Assembly: GCF_004343155.1 (NCBI RefSeq)
Contig: NZ_SMDC01000016.1
Span: forward strand, 1-64,000
Length of the DNA: 64,000 nucleotides
Direction of reading: 5' to 3'
Source of the DNA: Marichromatium gracile
GTDB lineage: Bacteria > Pseudomonadota > Gammaproteobacteria > Chromatiales > Chromatiaceae
Positions 54,084 through 62,756 of the stretch are shown here, piece after piece. Made by a program: the position numbers and the translations under genes. The number at the start of each line of letters is the position of its first letter. The first letter of the stretch is position 1. The notes beneath the pieces are model-generated. The model worked only from the letters and a program-made list of their open reading frames with translations, did not search any database and was not told where the DNA came from.

Positions 54084-56780
54084 GTGCCAAAAAGAAGACC
54101 CTCATCGACCGCGCGACACGCGGACCCGCATCGCCAGCGCGAGGCGAAGAAGTACGCAAACCCCATCCCCAGCCGCGAGTTCATCCTCAAACGCATGGAG
54201 GAAGCGGGCGCGCCGCAGTCCTTCGAGGAGCTTACCGGCGTGCTCGGGCTCGACGACGAGCAGGACCTGATCGCGCTCGAGCGCCGTCTCGGCGCCATGG
54301 TGCGCGACGGCCAGCTGGTGCGTAACCGCAACGACGCCTTCTGTCTGGTCAACAAGCGTGACCTGATCGCCGGACGGGTGATCGGCCATCCCGACGGGTT
54401 CGGCTTCCTGCGTCCCGACGCCGGTGGCGACGACCTCTATCTCTACAACAAGGAGATGCGCACGCTGTTCCACGGCGACCGCGCGGTGGTCCGGGTCAGC
54501 GGCCGGGATCGTCGCGGGCGGCTCGAGGGCGCGGTGGTCGAGATCCTCGAGCGCAACACCCGCTCGGTGGTGGGGCGGCTCTACAAGGAGAGCGGTGTCG
54601 GTTTCGTGATGCCCGACAACAAGCGTCTGGCCCACGACGTCATCATCCCCAGCGACCGCTATGCCGGCGCCGACCAGGGGCAGATCGTGGTCGCCGAGAT
54701 CACCGACCAGCCGACCCGTCGCACTCAGCCGATCGGTCGTGTCGTCGAGGTGCTCGGCGACAACATGGCCGCCGGGATGGAGACCGACATCGCCATCCGT
54801 ACCCACGACCTGCCGGTGGAGTGGCCGGTCGAGGTCGAGGCCGAGATCGCCGGGCTCTCCGCGGAGGTGCCGCAAGAGGCGAAGGCGGGGCGTGTCGACC
54901 TGCGCAAGCTGCCGCTGGTGACCATCGACGGGGCCGACGCGCGCGACTTCGACGACGCCGTCTACTGCCAGCGCACCCCCAAGGGCTGGAAGCTGCTGGT
55001 CTGTATCGCCGACGTCTCGAGCTATGTCCGCCCCGGCACCGCGCTCGACAAGGAGGCCTATGCCCGCGGCAACTCGGTCTATTTCCCCGACCGGGTGATC
55101 CCGATGCTCCCGGAGGTGCTCTCCAACGGGCTGTGCTCGCTCAACCCCCACGTCGATCGGCTGTGCATGACCGCCGAGCTCTATCTCAACGACGAGGGCA
55201 AGATGATCCGCAGCCGCTTCTACGAGGCGGTGATGCGCTCGCACGCGCGTCTGACCTACGACGAGGTCTGGGCGATGCTCGACGCCGGCGATGCCGAGCT
55301 CTGTGAGCAGCATGCCGAGGTGCTGCCCCATCTCCACGAGCTCTACCAGCTCTTCCTGGTGCTGCAGCGCTCGCGCGCCGAGCGCGGTGCGATCGACTTC
55401 GACACCACCGAGAGCAAGTTCGAGTTCAACGACCAGGGCCGCATCTCCGGCGTGGTCCCGGTGATCCGCAACGATGCCCATCGCATCATCGAGGAGTGCA
55501 TGCTCGCGGCCAACGTCGCCGCCGCACGCTTCTTCGAGCGTCGCCGCATCCCGGCGATCTTCCGTATCCACGACACCCCCAGCGAGGAGAAGCTCAGCGA
55601 CCTGCGCGAGTTCCTCGGTCAGCTCGGGCTGCGTCTGCCCGGCGGCGCCAAGCCGACTGCGGCCGACTACGCCGAGCTGCTCGACTACGTCAAGGATCGC
55701 CCCGATCGCCACCTGATCCAGACCGTGCTGCTGCGCTCGATGCAGCAGGCGATGTACAGCTCCGACAACGCCGGGCACTTCGGCCTCGCCTTCGACGCCT
55801 ATACCCACTTCACCTCGCCGATCCGCCGTTACCCCGACCTCATCGTCCATCGCATCATCAAGCAGGTGCTGGCAGGCGCCACCGCGGCCGATCTCGACTA
55901 CTCCAAGACCGAGCTGCAGCAGGCCGGCGAGCACTGCTCGGGCACCGAGCGGCGCGCCGACGAGGCCACCCGCGACGCCTCCGACTGGCTCAAGTGCGAG
56001 TTCATGCGCGACAAGCTCGGTCAGGAGTTCGACGGCACCATCACCAGCGTCAACTCCTTCGGCCTGTTCGTCGAGCTCGACGAGGTCCATATCGACGGTC
56101 TGGTGCACATCACCGCGCTCGACAACGACTTCTACCACTTCGATCCCATCGGGCACCGGCTCGACGGCGAGCGCACCGGCACCGTCTACCGGCTCGGCGA
56201 TCGGCTGCGGGTGCAGCTCGCGGCGGTCAACCTCGACGATCGCAAGATCGACTTCGTGCTCGCCGAGTCGACGCGTCCCAAGCGCGCGCCCAAGCCCGGT
56301 GCCTCGCGCAACAGCCGCAAGCGCAACGGTCGCAGCCGCAAGCAGCGCGCCGAGGGTCAACCGCAGCAGCCGGTCGAGTCGGTCGAGCAGCCGGTCGTCG
56401 AACACTCGCCCGCGCCCGAGCTCGCCGCCGAGGAGACGCCGAAGCCGCGCAAGTCGCGCCGCAAGCCCAAGGGTGCGCGCCAACCCGCCGCGTCCGAGCA
56501 GACGCAGCAGGTGCAGCCGGAGCCCGCGGCCGAGCCCGCTCCCCAGGGTGAGCAGGGCGGGGATGCCCCCACGCCGGCGAAGAAGCGTCCGCGCAAGCGC
56601 AAGCCGAAGAAGACGACGCCCGAGTCCGTCGCCGCACCCGCGCAGCAGCCGGTGGCGCCGTCGGGTGATGAGGCCCCGAAGGCTGAGACCAAGGCGCGCA
56701 AGCCGCGCTCGCGCAACCGGCGCAAGCGCAACAAGAGCGGCAACGGTAACGGCAATGGCAACGGGGCCCCGCAGGCATGA
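54084..56780 (+). CDS. rnr: Ribonuclease R
   Basis: 898 aa, 3'-5' exoribonuclease of the RNB family. An N-terminal helix-turn-helix region starts with the signature REAKKYANPIPSREFILKRM. Cold-shock domains precede the RNB catalytic core with the metal Asp cluster DGADARDFDDAVY, and an S1 domain (FDGTITSVNSFGLFVELDEV) follows. After about residue 735 an unusually long Lys/Arg/Pro/Ala tail of about 160 residues ends in GNGNGNGNG. Start is GTG 54084, placing the conserved N-terminus near residue 20; frames upstream run through the tRNA promoter. rlmB overlaps its stop, as in E. coli gene order. Confidence 0.95.
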   Translation: MPKRRPSSTARHADPHRQREAKKYANPIPSREFILKRMEEAGAPQSFEELTGVLGLDDEQDLIALERRLGAMVRDGQLVRNRNDAFCLVNKRDLIAGRVIGHPDGFGFLRPDAGGDDLYLYNKEMRTLFHGDRAVVRVSGRDRRGRLEGAVVEILERNTRSVVGRLYKESGVGFVMPDNKRLAHDVIIPSDRYAGADQGQIVVAEITDQPTRRTQPIGRVVEVLGDNMAAGMETDIAIRTHDLPVEWPVEVEAEIAGLSAEVPQEAKAGRVDLRKLPLVTIDGADARDFDDAVYCQRTPKGWKLLVCIADVSSYVRPGTALDKEAYARGNSVYFPDRVIPMLPEVLSNGLCSLNPHVDRLCMTAELYLNDEGKMIRSRFYEAVMRSHARLTYDEVWAMLDAGDAELCEQHAEVLPHLHELYQLFLVLQRSRAERGAIDFDTTESKFEFNDQGRISGVVPVIRNDAHRIIEECMLAANVAAARFFERRRIPAIFRIHDTPSEEKLSDLREFLGQLGLRLPGGAKPTAADYAELLDYVKDRPDRHLIQTVLLRSMQQAMYSSDNAGHFGLAFDAYTHFTSPIRRYPDLIVHRIIKQVLAGATAADLDYSKTELQQAGEHCSGTERRADEATRDASDWLKCEFMRDKLGQEFDGTITSVNSFGLFVELDEVHIDGLVHITALDNDFYHFDPIGHRLDGERTGTVYRLGDRLRVQLAAVNLDDRKIDFVLAESTRPKRAPKPGASRNSRKRNGRSRKQRAEGQPQQPVESVEQPVVEHSPAPELAAEETPKPRKSRRKPKGARQPAASEQTQQVQPEPAAEPAPQGEQGGDAPTPAKKRPRKRKPKKTTPESVAAPAQQPVAPSGDEAPKAETKARKPRSRNRRKRNKSGNGNGNGNGAPQA

Positions 56781-57520
56781 AGGACTGTGCCGCAGTCGCC
56801 GGGATCCACAGCGCCCGCGCGGCGCTGAAGTTCGGCGCCGAGGGGGTCGGCGCGCTCTGGCTCGAACGCAGCCGGCGCGACCGTCGTCTCGGTGAGCTCG
56901 CCGAGCTGGCGCGCGCCGCCGGCGTCGAGGTCCGTCAGGTCGACCGCGACACCCTGGAGCGCGCCGCCGAGGGCGCCAACCACCAGGGCGCGGTGGCCTG
57001 GGTGCGGGTGCCCGCGGCGCGCGCCGAGGCCGACCTCGATCGTCTGCTCGATGCCCTCGAGGTGCCGCCGCTGCTGTTGTTGCTCGACGGCGTGCAGGAC
57101 CCGCACAACCTCGGCGCCTGTCTGCGCAGCGCCGACGCCGTCGGCGTGCATGCGGTGGTCGCGCCCAAGGACAACGCCGTCGGGCTGACCCCGGTGGCGT
57201 GCAAGGTCGCCAGCGGTGCTGCCGAGACCGTGCCCTATGTCCAGGTCACCAACCTCGCACGCACCATGGACCGGCTCAAGGATCGCGGCATCTGGCTGAT
57301 CGGCACCGCCGGCGAGACCGATGCCGAGCTCTATGGCGCCGATCTGCGCGGCCCGCTGGGGCTGGTGATGGGCCGCGAGGGCAGCGGGCTGCGCCGCCTC
57401 ACCCGGGAGCGCTGCGACGCCCTGGTGCGGCTGCCGATGCTCGGTCAGGTCGAGAGCCTCAACGTCTCGGTCGCTGCCGGGGTCTGTCTTTACGAAGCGC
57501 TGCGCCAACGGCGCGGCTGA
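56777..57520 (+). CDS. rlmB: 23S rRNA (Gm2251) 2'-O-methyltransferase
   Basis: 247 aa SpoU-family enzyme using SAM. The N-terminal RNA-binding domain includes VAGIHSARAALKFG. The three knot motifs are DPHNLGACLRSADAVG, VMGREGSGLRRLT and LGQVESLNVSVAAGVCLYE. The ATG overlaps the rnr stop (ATGA), so the two are co-translated. Confidence 0.95.
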   Translation: MKDCAAVAGIHSARAALKFGAEGVGALWLERSRRDRRLGELAELARAAGVEVRQVDRDTLERAAEGANHQGAVAWVRVPAARAEADLDRLLDALEVPPLLLLLDGVQDPHNLGACLRSADAVGVHAVVAPKDNAVGLTPVACKVASGAAETVPYVQVTNLARTMDRLKDRGIWLIGTAGETDAELYGADLRGPLGLVMGREGSGLRRLTRERCDALVRLPMLGQVESLNVSVAAGVCLYEALRQRRG

Positions 57521-57556
57521 ACCCATCGACGCGCCGCTCCGCCCCGTCACCCGTCC

Positions 57557-58219
57557 TCAGTCGGCGGGCTCCGGGGCGTAGGCGCGCAACAACACCTCCA
57601 CCCCCTGCTCGATCCGGCGCGCCAGCGTCGCCGCGTCCGCGCGCGGACAGCCGCCGCTGAACAGCCCGGTGGTCTGCAACCCCTGCCACATCCCCAACAG
57701 CTGCTCGGCGGCCAGGGTGCAGTCGTGTGCCCGCAGATCGCCGCGGCGCACCGCCTCGGCGAGGATATCGGCGAGCTTGTCGCGGGTTGCCGTCGGACCC
57801 TCGCGATAGATCAGCGGTCCCAGCCAGGGCTGCTGGCTCGCCTGGCTCGCCACCATCCGGTGCATGGTGACGAAGTCCTCGCTGGAGAGGAACTCCATCA
57901 ACACCCCGCCGAACTCGATCAGGGTGCGGCGCAGCCCCGGCGCGTCGGTCGGCAGCTGGTCGAGGATCGCGGTCATCTCCGCGCGCTGGGCGAGCACGGT
58001 GGCGCGGACCAGGCCCTGCAGGTCGCCGAAGTGGGCATAGACGGTGACCTTGGACACCCCGGCGGCGCGGGCGATGCCCTCGATGCTCAAGGCCTTGGTC
58101 GAGCCGGCGAAGAACAGCGCGCGGGTGGCGTCGATGATCGCCTGGTGCTTGGCGGGATCGGGTGGCCGACCGCGGCGTGGCGTGGTGGCGGCCTCTGGCT
58201 TGGTCGTGGTCTTTTGCAT
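57557..58219 (-). CDS. TetR-family repressor of the adjacent RND pump
   Basis: 220 aa. N-terminal helix-turn-helix (about 20-70) with ALSIEGIARAAGVSKVTVYAHFGD; the C-terminal ligand domain resembles that of AefR-type regulators. Divergent from the RND genes with 103 bp between, which hold a palindrome suited to a TetR dimer. It probably represses the pump and itself until an inducer binds (inference). Confidence 0.9.
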   Translation of the reverse strand: MQKTTTKPEAATTPRRGRPPDPAKHQAIIDATRALFFAGSTKALSIEGIARAAGVSKVTVYAHFGDLQGLVRATVLAQRAEMTAILDQLPTDAPGLRRTLIEFGGVLMEFLSSEDFVTMHRMVASQASQQPWLGPLIYREGPTATRDKLADILAEAVRRGDLRAHDCTLAAEQLLGMWQGLQTTGLFSGGCPRADAATLARRIEQGVEVLLRAYAPEPAD

Positions 58220-58220
58220 T

Positions 58221-58237
58221 TACTAAACGCTTTCGTA
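58221..58237. promoter_or_regulatory. TetR operator candidate TACTAAACGCTTTCGTA
   Basis: Imperfect 17-bp palindrome, arms TACTAAA and TTTCGTA (6 of 7 pair), one base from the tetR start codon and downstream of a TTGCAT (58214-58219) that may be the -35 for the RND genes. Size and location suit autoregulation. Confidence 0.55.
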
Positions 58238-58322
58238 CATTAATAATGGATAGGTCCCGTCACGGGGGCCGTCCAGACCATAACCGAATCCCGTTCAGCG
58301 ACGAACGGGTGGAGTCCCGCGA

Positions 58323-59378
58323 GTGCGTTACCTGATCCTTCCGCTGGCGCTGCTGCTCGGCGCCTGTCAGCCCGAATCCTCCGGGAGCGAAGCCGTCGCC
58401 GAGGCCCCGCCCTGGGTGCTGGCGACCACCCTCGAACCCGCCGCGGGCACCGTCTGGCGACTCACCGGAAGCGTCCATGCCCGTCACGAGATCCCGTTGG
58501 CCTTTCGCATCGGCGGGGCGATCGTCGGCCGTGCGGTCGATGCCGGCGAGCGGGTCGAGGCCGGTGCTGCGCTCTTCACCCTCGATCCGGCCGATGTCGA
58601 ACAGCAGCGGGTGGCGGCCGAGGCCACGGTGGCCAGCGCCCGCGCCGAGACCGAGAACGCCGAGCGCGAGCGTGAGCGTCTCGCCGACATGCTCGAGCGT
58701 CGCCTGGCCAGCCAGCAGGAGTACGATCGCGCCGAGACCGCTGCGCGTGCCGCGCGCGAGCGACTGGTGGCCGCCGAGGCGAGCCTCGAGCAGGCGCGCA
58801 ACGCGGTCGGCTATGCCACCCTGCGCGCGCCCACCAGCGGCGTGCTGATCGCCGTCTCCGGTCAGCCGGGACAGGTGGTGGCCGCCGGCGAACAGATCGC
58901 GGTGCTCGCCGAGGACGGCGCGCGCGAGGCCGAGGTCGAGGTCCCCGAGGACCGGCTCGAGGCGCTGCCCGAGCACGCCGCAGCGCGACTGCTCGGCGTG
59001 AGCGCGGGCTTCGATGCCGAGTTGCGCGAACTGGCCGGGGCGGCCGACGCCGCCACCCGGACCTGGCGCGCCCGCTATCGGCTGATCGAGGGCGCCCCGG
59101 CGCCGCTCGGCGCTACCGTCACCCTGCGCTTCACCAGTCCGCTCGACGCTGCCGCGGGCCTGGTGGCGCGGGTGCCCCTGGGCGCCGTGCTCGAACGCGG
59201 TCGCGGCGCCCAGGTGTTCCGGATCGACGGCGAGCAGGTAGTGGCCGAGCCGGTGCGGGTGCTGGGGCTGTTCGACAGCGGGGTGGAGATCCACACCCGG
59301 CTCGCCCCCGGGACCCCGATCGTCGCACTCGGGGTCGATCGGCTCGAACCCGGTCAGCGGGTGCGGGTGCGGCCATGA
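58323..59378 (+). CDS. RND efflux periplasmic adaptor lipoprotein (membrane fusion protein)
   Basis: 351 aa. Lipoprotein signal peptide with lipobox LLGAC (Cys at about 15). Biotinyl-lipoyl half motifs (VHARHEIPLAFRIGGAIVG and VGYATLRAPTSGVLIAVSG) flank a coiled-coil hairpin (about 95-160). It bridges the inner-membrane pump and an outer-membrane channel. Starts at GTG 58323 with GGTGGAG upstream; its stop overlaps the pump ATG. Confidence 0.93.
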   Translation: MRYLILPLALLLGACQPESSGSEAVAEAPPWVLATTLEPAAGTVWRLTGSVHARHEIPLAFRIGGAIVGRAVDAGERVEAGAALFTLDPADVEQQRVAAEATVASARAETENAERERERLADMLERRLASQQEYDRAETAARAARERLVAAEASLEQARNAVGYATLRAPTSGVLIAVSGQPGQVVAAGEQIAVLAEDGAREAEVEVPEDRLEALPEHAAARLLGVSAGFDAELRELAGAADAATRTWRARYRLIEGAPAPLGATVTLRFTSPLDAAAGLVARVPLGAVLERGRGAQVFRIDGEQVVAEPVRVLGLFDSGVEIHTRLAPGTPIVALGVDRLEPGQRVRVRP

Positions 59379-62300
59379 GCGAGGGACGTTTCAACCTCTC
59401 CGCGCTCGCGGTGCGCGAGCGCTCCGTCACCCTGTTCTTCATCCTGCTCACCGCGCTGGTCGGGCTGATGGCCTTCCTCCAGCTCGGTCGCGCCGAGGAC
59501 CCCGCCTTCACCGTGCGGGTGATGGTGGTCTCGGCGCAGTGGCCGGGGGCGAGTGCGCGACAGATGCAGGACCTGGTCGCCGAGCCGCTGGAGAAGCGCA
59601 TCCAGGAGGTCGCCTACTTCTACAAGGTCGAGACCACCGCGCGCCCCGGGCGCGTCGACCTGCTCGTCGAGTTCCAGGACTACACCCCCTCGGAGGAAAT
59701 CCCGGAGCTCTACTACCAGGTACGCAAGCGGATGCAGGACGCCGCCCCGAGCCTGCCCGCCGGGGTGCGCGGCCCCTTCGTCAACGACGAGTTCTCCGAC
59801 GTCTACTTCGCCCTCTATGCGCTCGCGGCGCCGGGGCTCGAGCCGCGCCTGCTGGTGCGCGAGGCCGAGCGCGTGCGCGACCGTCTGGCGCGGGTCGAGG
59901 GGGTGCAGAAGGCGCGGCTGCTCGGCGAGCGTCCGCAGCGCTTCTTCGTCGAGTTCGATCACGCCCGGCTGGCCAACCTGCAGCTCACCCCGCAGGCGGT
60001 GATGGACGCGCTGCAGGCACAGAACCAGCTGCTGCCGGCCGGTTTCGTCGAGACCGAGGGGCCGCGTCTGGCGCTGCGCCTGGATGTCGGGCTGCGCGAC
60101 CCGGAGGAGATCCGTCGCGTGCCGCTGCGCGTCGGTGGCCAGCTGGTCAGTCTCGGCGAGGTCGCCGAGGTGCGCCGCGGCTACGAGGACCCGCCCGAGT
60201 ACCTGGTCCGCGCCGGTGGCGAGGACGCGGTGCTGCTCGGGGTGGTGATGCGGCGCGGCGAGAACGGGCTGGAGCTGGGCGCGCGGCTCGATGACTTCGT
60301 CGCGCGTCTGGAGGCGGAGCTGCCGCTCGGCATCACCCTGACCCGGCTGACCGACCAGGCCGACGCCATCGCCCACGCCGTCGACCTGTTCCAGATCAAG
60401 TTCCTGGTCGCCGTCGGGGTGGTGATGCTGGTGAGCTTCGTCGCCCTCGGCTGGCGCGCCGGACTGGTGGTCGGCATCGCCATCCCGCTGACCCTGGGGC
60501 TGACCTTCCTGCTGATGCTGATCCGCGGCATCGATCTCGACCGGGTCTCGCTCGGCGCGCTGATCATCGCCCTCGGGCTGCTGGTCGATGACGCCATCAT
60601 CGCCATCGAGATGATGCTGGTGAAGATGGAGGCCGGCTGGGACCGATTGCGCGCCGCCGCCCACGCCTGGACGGTGACCGCCGCGCCGATGCTCAGCGGC
60701 ACCCTGGTGACGGCGATCGGCTTCGTGCCGATCGGCTTCGCCCGCTCCGGGGTGGGGGAGTACGCCGGCAACATCTTCTGGGTGCTGGCCTTCGCGCTGC
60801 TCGTCTCCTGGCTGGTGGCGGTGACCTTCACCCCCTATCTGGGCTCGCTGCTGCTCGCCGACCCCAGGCCCGGCAAGGATCACGGCGAGGGCTACGACGG
60901 CCCGCTCTACCAGCGGCTACGCGCGCTGATCCGCCGCTGCGTGGGCCACAAGCGGCTGGTGGTCGGCTTCACCTTCGCGCTGCTGGCGCTGGCCGTCGCC
61001 GGGCTCGCCGGTCCGGTGCAGAAGCAGTTCTTCCCCAGCTCGGACCGCCCCGAGGTGCTGGTCGACATCTATCTCCCCGAGGGCAGCAGCATCGGCGCGA
61101 CCGACGCGGTGACCCGTCGTGTCGAGTCGGTCCTGGCCGAGGCCCCGGGGATCGCCTCGGTGTCGAGCTATGTCGGCGCCGGCGCGCCGCGCTTCTTCCT
61201 CGCGCTCAACCCCGAGCTGCCCAACCCGGCCTTCGCCAAGCTGATCGTGGTGGCCGAGGACGTCGCCGCGCGCGATGCGCTGATCGCGCGGCTGGAGTCG
61301 CACATCGCCGCCGGCGACTTCCCCGAGGCGCGGGTGCGGGTGCACCGGCTGCTCTACGGCCCGCCGGTGATCTGGCCGGTGACCTTCCGCGTCGTCGGTC
61401 CCGACCCGTTGCAGCTGCGCGCCTTGGCCGACCGGGTGCGCGCCCTGGTCGCGTCCGATCCGCACACCCGCGGCGCCCATCTCGACTGGGACGAGCGGGT
61501 GCCGGTGGTGCGTCTCGCGCTCGACCCCGACCGGCTGCGACTGATCGGGCTGACCCCGCGCGAGATCGCCCAGCAGATGCAGTACGCGCTCACCGGCATC
61601 GTCGCCACCGAGATCCGCGAGGACATCCGCAACGTCTCGCTGGTGCTGCGCGGCAGCCAGGACCAGGCGGTGCGGGCCGAGGCGCTCGCCGACCTCACCC
61701 TGAAGACGCTCGACGGGCGCACCGTGCCGCTGGCCCAGGCCGGCAGCCTCAGCATCGGCTTCGAGGATCCGGTGCTCAAACGCTATAACCGCGAGCCCTT
61801 CATCGCGGTGCAGGCCGAGGTGAGCGGTGCCCAGCCGCCGGACGTCACCATGGCGATCTGGTCGCGACTGGCCGAGCTGCGCGCGACCCTGCCGCCGGGC
61901 TATCGCATCGACATCGGCGGCGCGGTCGAGCAGTCGGCCAAGGCCGACGCCTCGATCCAGCGGGTACAGCCGATCATGCTGGCGTTGCTGTTGATCGTGG
62001 TGATGCTGCAGATGCGCAGCTTCTCCGGCACCCTGATGGTGGTGGCGACCGCGCCGCTGGGGGTGATCGGCGCGACCCTGGCGCTGCTGGTCGGCGATCG
62101 TCCGTTCGGTTTCGTCGCCCTGCTGGGGATGCTCGGGCTGGCCGGTATCCTGATGCGCAACACCCTGATCCTCGCCCAGCAGATCGAGGTCAACCTCGCC
62201 GCGGGCATGGCCCGCGCCGACGCGCTGATCGAGGCCACGGTGCGCCGCACCCGACCGGTGGTGCTCACCGCCGTCGCCGCCATCCTCGCCTTCCTGCCGC

Positions 62301-62431
62301 TGGCCACCGACACCTTCTGGGGACCGCTGGCCTATGTGCTGATCGGCGGCATCCTGGTCGGCACCGCCATCACCCTGCTGTTCCTGCCGGCGCTCTACGC
62401 CCTCTGGTTCCGCGTGCGGCTGGAGGGGTGA
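59375..62431 (+). CDS. RND-family multidrug efflux transporter (AcrB/HAE1-like)
   Basis: 1018 aa with twelve predicted helices and two large periplasmic loops. The proton-relay Asp pair is in TM4 (LLVDDAIIAIEMM, Asp405-Asp406). N-terminus FNLSALAVRERSVTLFFILL is typical. It exports drugs or other hydrophobic compounds with the adaptor encoded upstream. No TolC-type outer-membrane gene is in the operon, so it must borrow one from elsewhere. Substrate unknown. Confidence 0.94.
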   Translation: MSEGRFNLSALAVRERSVTLFFILLTALVGLMAFLQLGRAEDPAFTVRVMVVSAQWPGASARQMQDLVAEPLEKRIQEVAYFYKVETTARPGRVDLLVEFQDYTPSEEIPELYYQVRKRMQDAAPSLPAGVRGPFVNDEFSDVYFALYALAAPGLEPRLLVREAERVRDRLARVEGVQKARLLGERPQRFFVEFDHARLANLQLTPQAVMDALQAQNQLLPAGFVETEGPRLALRLDVGLRDPEEIRRVPLRVGGQLVSLGEVAEVRRGYEDPPEYLVRAGGEDAVLLGVVMRRGENGLELGARLDDFVARLEAELPLGITLTRLTDQADAIAHAVDLFQIKFLVAVGVVMLVSFVALGWRAGLVVGIAIPLTLGLTFLLMLIRGIDLDRVSLGALIIALGLLVDDAIIAIEMMLVKMEAGWDRLRAAAHAWTVTAAPMLSGTLVTAIGFVPIGFARSGVGEYAGNIFWVLAFALLVSWLVAVTFTPYLGSLLLADPRPGKDHGEGYDGPLYQRLRALIRRCVGHKRLVVGFTFALLALAVAGLAGPVQKQFFPSSDRPEVLVDIYLPEGSSIGATDAVTRRVESVLAEAPGIASVSSYVGAGAPRFFLALNPELPNPAFAKLIVVAEDVAARDALIARLESHIAAGDFPEARVRVHRLLYGPPVIWPVTFRVVGPDPLQLRALADRVRALVASDPHTRGAHLDWDERVPVVRLALDPDRLRLIGLTPREIAQQMQYALTGIVATEIREDIRNVSLVLRGSQDQAVRAEALADLTLKTLDGRTVPLAQAGSLSIGFEDPVLKRYNREPFIAVQAEVSGAQPPDVTMAIWSRLAELRATLPPGYRIDIGGAVEQSAKADASIQRVQPIMLALLLIVVMLQMRSFSGTLMVVATAPLGVIGATLALLVGDRPFGFVALLGMLGLAGILMRNTLILAQQIEVNLAAGMARADALIEATVRRTRPVVLTAVAAILAFLPLATDTFWGPLAYVLIGGILVGTAITLLFLPALYALWFRVRLEG

Positions 62432-62544
62432 GGGAGGTCGCCAGCGACCAGCCGTCAGTGGGTGCGGATCCGCGCCGCCTGTGGCCGCACGCCGACATCA
62501 CACATCATTCACTTTGCGCGCTTCGCGGCTTTGCGGTTCAATCC

Positions 62545-62607
62545 TGGCCGCTGGCCGCTGGCCGCTGGCCGCTGGCCGCTGGCCGCTGGCCGCTGGCCGC
62601 TGGCCGC
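62545..62607. repeat. Heptanucleotide microsatellite, 9 perfect copies of TGGCCGC
   Basis: Exactly nine uninterrupted TGGCCGC units, 150 bp upstream of the glycosyltransferase ATG. Long perfect heptamer tracts are prone to slippage, so copy number may vary between cells. Confidence 0.95.
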
Positions 62608-62696
62608 ATTGCGTCCGTCCCGCGAGGGCGTAGAATCCCTCATCGATCCCAGTGATTTTCCCGCGCCGGCGTCCGCGTGACGCCGCCACCTCCCTG

Positions 62697-62725
62697 CCAC
62701 CCCGACGTCTACGGCGTCGGGGTGG
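62697..62725 (+). other. Perfect 11-bp hairpin upstream of the glycosyltransferase gene
   Basis: CCACCCCGACG-TCTACGG-CGTCGGGGTGG, ending 31 nt before ATG 62757. Followed by TGTTGTTG rather than a U-tract; either a weak terminator for upstream transcription or a leader structure. Confidence 0.5.
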
Positions 62726-62756
62726 TGTTGTTGAAGCCTGACGGATACCGATCGCT

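Larger units (their letters stand above)
62432..62756. other. 325-bp intergenic region with tandem repeat and hairpin
   Basis: No coding sequence I can support; ORFs here arise from the 7-bp repeat, whose 21-bp periodicity keeps frames open. In order it contains a stretch CTTTGCGCGCTTCGCGGCTT (62512-62531) of the kind seen in dispersed intergenic repeats, nine 7-bp units (62545-62607), and an 11-bp hairpin (62697-62725) before the glycosyltransferase. Confidence 0.6.
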
